Shown in pieces: positions 1 through 8,314 of a stretch of 39,179 nucleotides of DNA (the stretch's first letter is position 1; each line of letters begins with the position of its first letter). The DNA is from Oscillospiraceae bacterium (lineage in GTDB: Bacteria; Bacillota; Clostridia; Oscillospirales; Butyricicoccaceae). Location: the NCBI GenBank assembly GCA_015068285.1, contig SVKW01000003.1, positions 1 to 39,179 of the forward strand. The letters are read 5' to 3'. The notes below the pieces were generated by a model. The model saw nothing but the letters and a program-made list of their open reading frames with translations. It made no database searches and was not told where the DNA came from. A program made the position numbers and the translations under genes.

Positions 1-1
1 C

Positions 2-406
2 GCAGTTATCACACTTTGCATTCTTCTTTTCGGTCACCTTCTCATCGGTATGTTTACAACAACTGAAGCTCTCATCGACCTTGCAGTAAGAATGCTCCGC
101 GTTATGGCTATCGGCTACATCTGCGTAGCTGTAACACAGTGCTTCGGCGGCGTAATGCGCGGCGCAGGTGACACAGTCACACCAATGTGGGTTTCCATCA
201 TCTCCACAATCATTCTCAGAATCCCAACAGCTTACATAATCGCTTACTTCACAAGAAGCGCAGAGTTCCCACATGGCAATCCGATCGCTCTCTATGCTTC
301 CCTTATGGTTTCATGGACTCTCGGTGCGGCAATCTCCGCTGTTATGTTCAAGATAGGCAAGTGGAAGAAGAAAATGATGAATCGCGACAATGTCAACGCA
401 TTCTAA
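2..406 (+). CDS. MATE family efflux transporter, C-terminal part (5' truncated by window edge)
   Basis: Frame is open from base 2; hydrophobic segments with 'GVMRGAGDTVTPMWVSI...RIPTAYIIAY', typical of the MATE C-terminal half; followed by a terminator hairpin. Confidence 0.85.
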   Translation, partial: AVITLCILLFGHLLIGMFTTTEALIDLAVRMLRVMAIGYICVAVTQCFGGVMRGAGDTVTPMWVSIISTIILRIPTAYIIAYFTRSAEFPHGNPIALYASLMVSWTLGAAISAVMFKIGKWKKKMMNRDNVNAF

Positions 407-416
407 TTGAAAAAGA

Positions 417-448
417 ACAAAGGCACGCTGTTATAGCCGTGCCTTTTC
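417..448 (+). terminator. Rho-independent terminator
   Basis: AAAGGCACG-ctgttatagc-CGTGCCTTTTCTT hairpin right after the MATE stop codon. Confidence 0.75.
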
Positions 449-502
449 TTGTATTTTAATAATATCTGTGATAAAATAAGAAAAAATTTTGCGAGGAAAA
501 CA

Positions 503-1102
503 ATGACAGATAAAGAGATTTTATGGGATAACCGCCTTAAAATAAATACAAGCGGCAGGGATGAGGAAAATGCCGATGAATACCGTTTTCCCTATGAGCC
601 TACGCCGTACTGTGTCCTTGAACGCCTTGCCGACAGCGGCTTTATCGGCGAAAACGATACTTTGCTCGACTATGGCTGCGGCAAGGGAAGGGTGGATTTT
701 TTCCTTGCACATAAATGCAAGGCGAACACCATAGGAATTGAATATGACGAGCGGATTTATAAAATTGCACTTGAAAATCAGAAAAGCTCCCCTTTGGAAT
801 CAAGGTTTGTCCTTGCAAATGCCGAAAAATATCAGGTGCCTTACGATGTCACCCGCTGCTATTTCTTCAACCCCTTTTCGGTGGAGATACTCCATAAAAC
901 AATGGCAAGAATAATCGAATCATATTATGAAAGCCCGCGGGAAATCATGCTGTTTTTCTATTACCCGTCGGACGAATACATATCATACCTTATGACAGTT
1001 GACGAGCTGGAGTTTTACGATGAAATCGACTGCTCTGATTTGTTTGAAAATGACAGCCGTGAACGAATCATGATTTTCACCCTGCCGTATTTTGAGATGT
1101 AA
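503..1102 (+). CDS. SAM-dependent methyltransferase (class I)
   Basis: Motif I-like 'DTLLDYGCGKGRVDFFLA' and acidic 'GIEYDERIY'; start moved from 449 to ATG 503 because of RBS 'gcgaggaaaaca'. Confidence 0.75.
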   Translation: MTDKEILWDNRLKINTSGRDEENADEYRFPYEPTPYCVLERLADSGFIGENDTLLDYGCGKGRVDFFLAHKCKANTIGIEYDERIYKIALENQKSSPLESRFVLANAEKYQVPYDVTRCYFFNPFSVEILHKTMARIIESYYESPREIMLFFYYPSDEYISYLMTVDELEFYDEIDCSDLFENDSRERIMIFTLPYFEM

Positions 1103-1128
1103 GGGTATTTTTTATTGTGCAGTTTTTG

Positions 1129-1157
1129 TTGCAAAAAATGCTGTAATGTGATATAAT
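1129..1157 (+). promoter_or_regulatory. Sigma70-type promoter TTGCAA-17-TATAAT upstream of MATE gene
   Basis: TTGCAA (1129-1134), 17-nt spacer, TATAAT (1152-1157). Confidence 0.55.
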
Positions 1158-1207
1158 AACATAGTAAATAATTAACTATCTTAACAATCTCGGAAAGAGG
1201 AAACAAA

Positions 1208-2569
1208 ATGGCAACTCAGATCAAAGACTTCACAAAGGGCAACATTTCAAAACAGCTTGTAGTGTTTGCCTGGCCGCTGTTTTTGTCAAACCTCCTGCAG
1301 GTCGTCTACAACATGGTGGACATGGTTGTGGTAGGGCAGGTGCTTGGCAAAGCAGGGCTTTCGGCTGTGGCTGTCGGTGGCGACGTCACACACTTTTTAA
1401 CATTCATTGCGATGGGCTTTTCCAATGCAGGGCAGGTCATCATCGCACGTTACATAGGCTCAAAGCAAAACGATAAAATCGCAAAATTCGTCGGCACAAT
1501 GTGTTCCTTCCTTATGTGCTGTGCCATAATTCTCAGCGTAGTCGGTCTGCTTTTCCAGAACACCATACTCACATGGATGAACACTCCGGAAGAAGCATTC
1601 GCAGGCGCTGTCGGATATTCCACAATCAGTATGGCAGGTCTTGTGTTCATTTACGGCTATAATATGGTCAGCGCAATCCTCCGCGGCATGGGCGACTCCA
1701 AGCATCCGTTTATCTTCATTTCGATGGCGGCAATTATGAATCTCGTCCTCGACATCGTGCTGGTAGCCTATATGGATATGGGCGCGGCAGGCGCGGCTAT
1801 CGCAACAGTATTTTCGCAGGCTGTCAGCTTCATTGCCTGTGCTATCTTCCTCTATAAAAACCGCAAAAGCTTCAGCTTAGAGGCAAAAATATCCGATTTC
1901 ACCCATTGGAACAGAGAAATGCTTGACGATTTAGTCAAACTCGGCGTGCCAATGGCTATCAAGTCGGCAGCTGTTCAGGTTTCCAAGCTTTTCGTCAACT
2001 CCTGGATCAATTCCTACGGCGTTGCAGTTTCGGCATTCGCAGGCATCGCAAACAAGCTGGCAAGCGTTGCAAACCTTGTTTCCAATGCCCTCAACACAGC
2101 AGGCTCCACAATGGTAGGGCAGAATATCGCCGCAGGCGAGTTTGCGCGAGTCAAAAAGGTACTCAAAAGCCTCGGTGTTATCACAATTTCCATCGGTACG
2201 ATCATTTCGGTATTCGTCTGCCTGTTCCCACAGCAGGTGTTCGGTATATTCACAAGTGATGAAGCCGTTCTTGCCATCGTCGACGGCTACCTGCCTATCG
2301 CGGTATTGCTTTTCTACGGTGCGGCGCTGAGAGCGATAATGAACGCCCTCATCAACGGCTCAGGCGACCATAAAATGAACTTTGCAACGGCAATCCTTGA
2401 CGGCATCGTAATGCGAATCGGTCTTGCAATTCTGTTCGGTTTGGTCATGGATATGAAGCATTACGGCTTCTGGCTGGGCGATGCTCTCGCAGGCTTCACG
2501 CCGTTCTTCATCGGCATCTGGTTCTATTATTCGGGCAAATGGAAAGATAAGGCAATCAGAAAACAGTAA
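1208..2569 (+). CDS. MATE family efflux transporter
   Basis: 453 aa, about 12 TM segments, 'FAWPLFLSNLLQVVYNMVDMVVVGQVLG', 'GAALRAIMNALINGSGDHK'; RBS 'gaaagagg'. Confidence 0.92.
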   Translation: MATQIKDFTKGNISKQLVVFAWPLFLSNLLQVVYNMVDMVVVGQVLGKAGLSAVAVGGDVTHFLTFIAMGFSNAGQVIIARYIGSKQNDKIAKFVGTMCSFLMCCAIILSVVGLLFQNTILTWMNTPEEAFAGAVGYSTISMAGLVFIYGYNMVSAILRGMGDSKHPFIFISMAAIMNLVLDIVLVAYMDMGAAGAAIATVFSQAVSFIACAIFLYKNRKSFSLEAKISDFTHWNREMLDDLVKLGVPMAIKSAAVQVSKLFVNSWINSYGVAVSAFAGIANKLASVANLVSNALNTAGSTMVGQNIAAGEFARVKKVLKSLGVITISIGTIISVFVCLFPQQVFGIFTSDEAVLAIVDGYLPIAVLLFYGAALRAIMNALINGSGDHKMNFATAILDGIVMRIGLAILFGLVMDMKHYGFWLGDALAGFTPFFIGIWFYYSGKWKDKAIRKQ

Positions 2570-2573
2570 AAAT

Positions 2574-2603
2574 AAAAGACCACTCATACGGGTGGTCTTT
2601 TTT
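2574..2603 (+). terminator. Rho-independent terminator
   Basis: AAAAGACCACTC-ATAC-GGGTGGTCTTTTTT. Confidence 0.85.
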
Positions 2604-2868
2604 ATATGAAAAAATATTTAGGTGGTAAAAAACAGTGAAAAAACCTTCAAAACTGCACGATTTTGTCGAAAATAAGTAAAAAATTATTTTTTACCGTATA
2701 TTTCTGTATGTAAATTACATTCATAAAAACAAAGGACACTGAAAAAGGGCATAAACAGTGTGGTTTATCCAAAAAATACGGTGGTTATTTGTGCATATAG
2801 ACGATGGAATTGTTTGAAAATTATGAAGAAGTCTGAAAAAAACGGCAAAAACTGTCCGGATGAAGTTA

Positions 2869-2896
2869 TTGACTGTTGTGGGGTTTGTGGTATAAT
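2869..2896 (+). promoter_or_regulatory. Sigma70-type promoter TTGACT-16-TATAAT
   Basis: TTGACT 2869-2874, 16-nt spacer, TATAAT 2891-2896, followed by AAAAGGAGG RBS and ATG 2929. Confidence 0.65.
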
Positions 2897-2928
2897 CGGT
2901 CACAATCAATTCAAAAGGAGGAAACAAA

Positions 2929-3993
2929 ATGAAAAAACTCATCTGCACAATTCTCGCCATCTGCATCATGTTCACCATCGTTCCGCTGGAGGCAATCGCT
3001 GCACTGAAGTCGCTGGGCACTATCAACACCTTTAATGAAAACCTCAGCTATGACCAGTATAATGCGCTGCGCAAGGGCGATTACAAGGCGGTCCAAAAAA
3101 GCGGCACATGGTATTATCAGTTTACAACAGACAAGCATACGCTGCTGGTAAAGGCATCTGCATTTGCAAATCCTGTGAAAAATGATTATACCGGACTCAA
3201 TGAAAAACTTACGAAGGGTGTGGCAAATACAACAACCAGCACAACACCGAGTTACGTGTATAAGGAACAGAGTGTGAGAAAAATAATGCCTCTGAGAAAT
3301 TCTCATTATTCAAGACCGTTGGGAGATGAACATATGCCTTTTAATGAGTATTCCACATATATTTCCTATATGAAATTTATGTCATCACTCTCAGGCAATA
3401 AAATCACGTTGCAGGCAGAAAAGAATGGCCATGTGCTGTTTAAGTATTCAGCTAAAGTCCGTGGCAATTCCAGAATGCTCACAGGTACAAATTACAGAAC
3501 ACCGTTCAATGCAATCGAATACAAGGAAGCCCTTGAAAGAACCATCTCCAATTCGGTAGGCAATACAATTACACCGACATTTACAGTCTCTATCGATAAG
3601 ACGGGCTCAAATAAGATTCTTCTCAAGGAGTTTTTCTATAAGAACAAAGGTGTTGTAAAGGAAAAGAATAAGGTAGATAGACTTATTGACATCGCAGTTA
3701 CAACAGGCAAGCTGACAGTTGAAATGGCAGCAAAGGATGTTGGAATTGTCGATTCGCTGTATGACATTTTGAAGCAGGGAATCTCCCTTGATGAAAAGGG
3801 TGGAACATATTCGGAAACAAAGAGTTATCCGTTGTCCAAAAATTATAAGAATAAGGACTACAAGGTGTTGAGGGGCAGCTTCAGATCGCCTGTCGACCTT
3901 AAAAAGCATGAGGACTATTTCGAAGTTAATCTCAACCTTAATAAGACTCCGGCATCAGGCACTAAAATCTCTGTAAAGTTCAGCGCGAAATAA
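2929..3993 (+). CDS. Predicted secreted protein of unknown function
   Basis: Sec-type signal peptide 'MKKLICTILAICIMFTIVPLEAIA'; no recognised domain; strong RBS and promoter, terminator downstream. Confidence 0.8.
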   Translation: MKKLICTILAICIMFTIVPLEAIAALKSLGTINTFNENLSYDQYNALRKGDYKAVQKSGTWYYQFTTDKHTLLVKASAFANPVKNDYTGLNEKLTKGVANTTTSTTPSYVYKEQSVRKIMPLRNSHYSRPLGDEHMPFNEYSTYISYMKFMSSLSGNKITLQAEKNGHVLFKYSAKVRGNSRMLTGTNYRTPFNAIEYKEALERTISNSVGNTITPTFTVSIDKTGSNKILLKEFFYKNKGVVKEKNKVDRLIDIAVTTGKLTVEMAAKDVGIVDSLYDILKQGISLDEKGGTYSETKSYPLSKNYKNKDYKVLRGSFRSPVDLKKHEDYFEVNLNLNKTPASGTKISVKFSAK

Positions 3994-3994
3994 C

Positions 3995-4025
3995 AAAAAG
4001 ACCACTCGTACGGGTGGTCTTTTTT
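3995..4025 (+). terminator. Rho-independent terminator, almost identical to the one at 2574
   Basis: AAAAAGACCACTC-GTAC-GGGTGGTCTTTTTT. Confidence 0.85.
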
Positions 4026-4034
4026 ACAGTAATA

Positions 4035-4094
4035 AGCCTTCCCCTTGAGGGGAAGGTGTCAGCAAAGCTGACGGATGAGGTGTAGCCGTAGGCG
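4035..4094 (+). repeat. Intergenic structured repeat, family A
   Basis: AGCCTTCCCCTTGAGGGGAAGGTGTCAGCAAAGCTGACGGATGAGGTGTAGCCGTAGGCG; two hairpins plus purine tail; near copies at 7447 and 23463. Confidence 0.85.
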
Positions 4095-4124
4095 TCTAAA
4101 TAATTAACGGTATCATATAATATC

Positions 4125-4787
4125 CTACTTCAATATCTTCCGTACAACACCCTCGTCCACATCGGGGAAAAGCCTGCATATATGGTCAAAAATCCTATCG
4201 TATGACTCGCTCGGCTGACATTTATACACATTCTGTGTAAAAAACTCGCCGAACTGCTGTTCAAATGTGGCATAGCGGGCCACGCCCCAGCCGTAAACCT
4301 TGCCCTTTTTGTCCTTCATATATTCAAAATCGGTCGTCGTCACATAGCCCTGCATCTGCAGACGGGTGATTATTCCGTCAAAGCCCTTTTTGCCGTTTCG
4401 TCCGAAACCGCTCAACTCCTTGAGATTTTTTGACAGCAGGGAAGGATGCTTTTCAAGCACCTCGCACACCTGCCTGTCGTTATAGCTTGCAAGCCCGTCA
4501 TCATAGCGTGCATCGTGGTCATATCCGTCTCTGCGGCAGTTAGCAAAATCACAAATCCAGTCGCGGCTGATGAAAACCGCCTTGCCCCTGAAAAACTTGC
4601 CGTAAGCACAGCCGGTTTCTCTTATAACAGGACCTTTCCACTCCCACGGACCATCGTTTTCGCCAAACCACAGGGAAGGCTCACACAGCTCCTCAATGGA
4701 AAATCCCCTTATCTCATTTTTGAAAAAGGGCACAAAACCCCATTTTTCCACAAGGGCAATAATGTCCGCCTTTGAGCGTATGACCAT
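4125..4787 (-). CDS. AlkZ-related / winged-helix protein (family assignment from memory)
   Basis: 220 aa; 'GFSIEELCEPSLWFGENDGPWEWKGPVIRETGCAYGKFF...YDHDARYDDGLASYND' resembles proteins annotated as AlkZ-related. Confidence 0.6.
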   Translation of the reverse strand: MVIRSKADIIALVEKWGFVPFFKNEIRGFSIEELCEPSLWFGENDGPWEWKGPVIRETGCAYGKFFRGKAVFISRDWICDFANCRRDGYDHDARYDDGLASYNDRQVCEVLEKHPSLLSKNLKELSGFGRNGKKGFDGIITRLQMQGYVTTTDFEYMKDKKGKVYGWGVARYATFEQQFGEFFTQNVYKCQPSESYDRIFDHICRLFPDVDEGVVRKILK

Positions 4788-4850
4788 AAAAACACATCCT
4801 TTCTGATTGGATTATAGCACAAAGTCGCATATAATGCAAATTGCATATAT

Positions 4851-4896
4851 GCCTCCCTTGCCTAAAGGGAGGGGGACCACGTTAGTGGTGGAGGGA
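4851..4896 (+). repeat. Intergenic structured repeat, family A (GGACC..GGTGGAGGGAT subtype)
   Basis: GCCTCCCTTGCCTAAAGGGAGGGGGACCACGTTAGTGGTGGAGGGAT. Confidence 0.8.
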
Positions 4897-4940
4897 TATG
4901 TTATTGTTTTGATATATGTACTGCAACCTGCCAACACCAC

Positions 4941-4970
4941 AAAAAAGACCGCCATTACAGCGGTCTTAAA
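4941..4970 (-). terminator. Rho-independent terminator for RelA/SpoT-like gene
   Basis: AAAAAAGACCGC-cattaca-GCGGTCTT hairpin; T-tract on minus strand. Confidence 0.75.
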
Positions 4971-4975
4971 TATTA

Positions 4976-5767
4976 TTATCTGTCCTTTATCCTGCGGAAA
5001 TATGAGCTCATTTCGTCGGCAAGCCCCGAAAGACGATTGAGCATACGGGAATAATCCTCCAGCATTTCGTCATTCAGCCCCGATTTATAGACGATATCGT
5101 GGTCGATTTCGCTCCAGCCTTCCTCGAAAAGAGTACGCCCCTGAATTTCAATATAATGCCCCTTGTACTTGACGATATAATGAAGCGAGCGGTAAATGCC
5201 GTCGGTGATTATGTCGATTTCCTTTCCGTCATAAATCTTGGTGTCGCCCGTGCGCTTGTACGCTCTCGGACGCTCAGCAAGATAATAATGGTCGGGATTT
5301 TCGTCAAAATCAGCCAGTCTGTCCTTGATATAAAGGTCAGGATTGTTTTCAAAAATCCCCGTCAGATACTTGTGGAAATGCACCCAGTCCTCGCGGTAGA
5401 GGAAAAGCACACGGATTCCTATAAGGTCGGTGACGAATTTATAATAATTGGTGTGGTCGAGCATGGCGAATTTTTCGGGATTTTCCAGCTTTTTGCGGAC
5501 AACCTTTTCGAGCAGATTGTCGGCATCCTTGATGCGGTAACGGTAGGAATGAATGCCTGCAACATCTATTTCATAGAGATAGTCGTCGATGAAGTTTTTA
5601 ACTATATCACGCAGGTCCTTTTCAAGCCTCTTGTAATTATAATAGATAAGCCCAAGTTCCTCCCAGGTGATATCAGCTCTGATAAGGTCATCTTCGGTAA
5701 AGTTATATGTCGATAAAAATGTCTGCTTGTCCATATTTATCCCTGCCTTTGCGAGATTTTCATACAT
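4976..5767 (-). CDS. Small alarmone synthetase / GTP pyrophosphokinase (RelA_SpoT synthetase domain)
   Basis: 'YRYRIKDADNLLEKV', 'DLIGIRVLFLYREDW', 'YIEIQGRTLFEEGWSEIDHDIVYK' match RelA_SpoT synthetase motifs; no HD hydrolase or TGS domain. Confidence 0.85.
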   Translation of the reverse strand: MYENLAKAGINMDKQTFLSTYNFTEDDLIRADITWEELGLIYYNYKRLEKDLRDIVKNFIDDYLYEIDVAGIHSYRYRIKDADNLLEKVVRKKLENPEKFAMLDHTNYYKFVTDLIGIRVLFLYREDWVHFHKYLTGIFENNPDLYIKDRLADFDENPDHYYLAERPRAYKRTGDTKIYDGKEIDIITDGIYRSLHYIVKYKGHYIEIQGRTLFEEGWSEIDHDIVYKSGLNDEMLEDYSRMLNRLSGLADEMSSYFRRIKDR

Positions 5768-5810
5768 ATATTATACCATAAGTTTGAGTCGATTACAACT
5801 GAAATATCAA

Positions 5811-5838
5811 TGCAGGGGACGGCGACCTCGGTGTCACG
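5811..5838 (+). repeat. Family B repeat, degenerate copy
   Basis: GCAGGGGACGGCGACCTCGGTGTCACGA; same 5' GGGGACGGC as the copy 40 bp downstream. Confidence 0.45.
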
Positions 5839-5851
5839 AAAAACAAAATCT

Positions 5852-5880
5852 GTAGGGGACGGCATTTATGACGTCCCGCA
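5852..5880 (+). repeat. Family B structured repeat
   Basis: GTAGGGGACGGCATTTATGACGTCCCGCA; stem GGGACG/CGTCCC. Confidence 0.75.
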
Positions 5881-5888
5881 AAACAACA

Positions 5889-5919
5889 TAAAAAAGACCG
5901 CCCATGTGAGCGGTCTTTC
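5889..5919 (-). terminator. Rho-independent terminator for M20 amidohydrolase gene
   Basis: AAAAAAGACCGC-ccatgtga-GCGGTCTTT. Confidence 0.8.
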
Positions 5920-5933
5920 GATATAACAATAAC

Positions 5934-7229
5934 TTATGCCTTGAGTTCGTCGAGGAGCTGGATGTAGCTTTCCTTTGTGAGAGGAGCCTTGAAGTTAGCC
6001 TTAACTTCGAGAGCCTTTTCAGCGCCGTTAGCGAGAAGGTCAACAACTGTCATAGCGAGCATCTTAGCTGCTGTTACGTAAGCAAGCTGCTTGTCTTCGA
6101 TTTCGTAGTTGGAGCTGTGGCCGATACCAACAGAGCCGCCAACCATAGCGTGAACAGTTGGGATAAGGTTGGAAACGTCGTTAGCTTCTGTTGTGAAGCC
6201 GGATGGGCTCTTGCCGAGCTTTTCTTCGCCGATGAGCTCTACGATATTGCCTTCAACCAAGCCCTTGAGTTCTGGGGATTCAACGGAGAAGAGGTAACCT
6301 GGGAGATTGAAAATCTTGCATTCAGCGCCCATAGCATCAGCGCCAGCCTTGAGAGCACGGTCGATCTTGAAGCTTGCATCCTTGATAGCAGGGATGGAGC
6401 GGCCGCGTACGAATGTTTCGATCTGAACGAATGCAGGAACTACGTTAACGAGAGCGCCGCCCTTTGTGATGATTGGGTGGAAGCGGATGCCGTCTTCGTC
6501 CTTGAATGTTGTACGCTGAGCGTCACAAGCCATAAGACCGATCTTAGCTGCGTCGAGAGCATTGATGCCGTTGAATGGAGCAGCAGCGTGGCTTTCCTTA
6601 CCGATGTACTGAACGATCTTTGCAACGAAGCCCATACCGCCAGGGCCGCCAGCTGTGATCTTGTCACCCTGAACAGTGTGCTGCATAATCATAGCATCAA
6701 CATCGTCAAATGCGCCCAGCTTGATGAATTCCTGCTTACCGCCGAGGTAAGAGATCTTGCCCTGCTGCATCTGTTCATTACGCCATTCAAGTTCAACGCC
6801 TTCTTCTGCAGGAACAGCCATAAGAGCAACGTCACCGTCGAGCATATCCATAACACCCGATTCCTTGAGACCGTAAGCAACACCCATGAGGGAAGCGATC
6901 TGTGCGTGGTGGCCGCAGGAGTGAGCAGCGCCAGTTACAGGGTCAGCGCAGCGGTGACCTGGGCATACAACAGCGTCAAGCTCGCCCATAACAGCGATCT
7001 TAGCCTTGTGGTCCTTACCAGGAACGTCAGCGATAACGCCTGTGAGAGCAACTTCGTCCTTATATGTATAGCCGAGTTCATCAAAAACAGCCTTTACCTT
7101 GGCAGCTGTCTTGTATTCCTTGTAGCCGAGTTCCGGCTCTGCAAAGATGCTTTCAGCGATGTTGATGATTTTGTCAGCATTCTTGTCGATAGCTTCGCAA
7201 ACTAATTTCTTCATTTCCTGAACAGTCAT
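5934..7229 (-). CDS. M20 family metallopeptidase / amidohydrolase (AbgA/AbgB-like)
   Basis: 431 aa; 'AEPELGYKEYKTA', 'AVMGELDAVVCPGH', 'AAHSCGHHAQIASLMG', 'PAEEGVE', 'GPGGMGF'; conserved M20 zinc-site context. Confidence 0.9.
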   Translation of the reverse strand: MTVQEMKKLVCEAIDKNADKIINIAESIFAEPELGYKEYKTAAKVKAVFDELGYTYKDEVALTGVIADVPGKDHKAKIAVMGELDAVVCPGHRCADPVTGAAHSCGHHAQIASLMGVAYGLKESGVMDMLDGDVALMAVPAEEGVELEWRNEQMQQGKISYLGGKQEFIKLGAFDDVDAMIMQHTVQGDKITAGGPGGMGFVAKIVQYIGKESHAAAPFNGINALDAAKIGLMACDAQRTTFKDEDGIRFHPIITKGGALVNVVPAFVQIETFVRGRSIPAIKDASFKIDRALKAGADAMGAECKIFNLPGYLFSVESPELKGLVEGNIVELIGEEKLGKSPSGFTTEANDVSNLIPTVHAMVGGSVGIGHSSNYEIEDKQLAYVTAAKMLAMTVVDLLANGAEKALEVKANFKAPLTKESYIQLLDELKA

Positions 7230-7397
7230 GATAGTAAGTCTCCTTTATGATTTAAAATTATTTGTCTGTATTGACGGAATAAGTGAAATACTTTTGTGTA
7301 AAACATACAAAAGCTGTATAATTATTCACCTTCCACTTATCATTATACCATAAAAATCCACCATTGCAAGAATTATTTTTATATTTCTCAAAGCTCC

Positions 7398-7426
7398 TTG
7401 ACAACGCATTCCATTGGGTATAAAAT
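7398..7426 (+). promoter_or_regulatory. Candidate promoter TTGACA-17-TAAAAT upstream of phosphatase/AEC operon
   Basis: TTGACA 7398-7403, 17-nt spacer, TAAAAT 7421-7426. Confidence 0.45.
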
Positions 7427-7446
7427 TTATGTACCATCTCTTTTGA

Positions 7447-7506
7447 AGCCTTCCCCTTGAGGGGAAGGTGTCAGCGTAGCTGACGGATGAGGTGGTGCCG
7501 AAGGCA
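7447..7506 (+). repeat. Intergenic structured repeat, family A
   Basis: AGCCTTCCCCTTGAGGGGAAGGTGTCAGCGTAGCTGACGGATGAGGTGGTGCCGAAGGCA. Confidence 0.85.
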
Positions 7507-7543
7507 TAAATAATCCCCTACATTATATAATAAGGAGAACCCC

Positions 7544-8314
7544 ATGGAAAAAGTTATTCTCATATCCATTGACGGAATGCGTCCTGACGGATTTTTAAAC
7601 TGCGGAAATCCATTTATCAACGATATTATGGCAAATTCCACATATACGCTTAAAGGCAGAACAATGTTCCCGTCTGTGACACTTCCGTGCCATCTTTCTC
7701 TTTTCCACAGCGTGCCGCCTGAAAGACATGGCATCACAACAAATACATATATCCCGTTTGCCCGTCCGCTCAACGGACTTTTTGAACAGCTCAAACTGGC
7801 AGGCAAGACAAGCGCCATGTTTTATGGCTGGGAGCCGCTCCGCGATGTAGCCCGTCCGCTTTCGCTGAAATATTCGGCATATATCAGCGCTCTTGCCGAA
7901 GAACATGTCGACGACAGGCTGACAGACCTTGCCATCGACCGCATCAATAAGACAAAGCCTGACTTTGTATTCCTATATATGGTGGACACCGACGAGCATG
8001 GCGGCCATGGTCACGGCTGGATGAGCGAAGAGTATCTCAACTGCATCAACCGCGCCATAAATAATGTAAAGCGAGTCTATGAGCTTTTCCACGATGAGTA
8101 CACCATCGTTGTCACAGCCGACCACGGCGGACACGACCGCTCCCACGGCACAACAATGGACGAGGATATGACGATTCCAATGTTCTATATCGGTCCTCGC
8201 TTTGAAAAGGGCAAGGTGCTTGAAAACACAACTATCCTCGATATCGCGCCGACAATCTGCGATGTTATGGGCGTGCTCAGAGCTCCTGAATGGGAAGGAG
8301 TTTCGAGAGCATAA
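7544..8314 (+). CDS. Alkaline phosphatase superfamily protein (nucleotide pyrophosphatase/phosphodiesterase-like)
   Basis: 'ISIDGMRPDGF', 'FPSVTLPCHLSLFHSVPPERHGI', 'DTDEHGGHGHG', 'VTADHGGHDRSHG' metal-site motifs; RBS 'aaggag'. Confidence 0.88.
   Translation: MEKVILISIDGMRPDGFLNCGNPFINDIMANSTYTLKGRTMFPSVTLPCHLSLFHSVPPERHGITTNTYIPFARPLNGLFEQLKLAGKTSAMFYGWEPLRDVARPLSLKYSAYISALAEEHVDDRLTDLAIDRINKTKPDFVFLYMVDTDEHGGHGHGWMSEEYLNCINRAINNVKRVYELFHDEYTIVVTADHGGHDRSHGTTMDEDMTIPMFYIGPRFEKGKVLENTTILDIAPTICDVMGVLRAPEWEGVSRA

Noticed and set aside
6117-7205. 362-aa plus-strand ORF opposite the M20 gene
   Set aside because: Shadow ORF; composition and absence of motifs indicate it is not coding.
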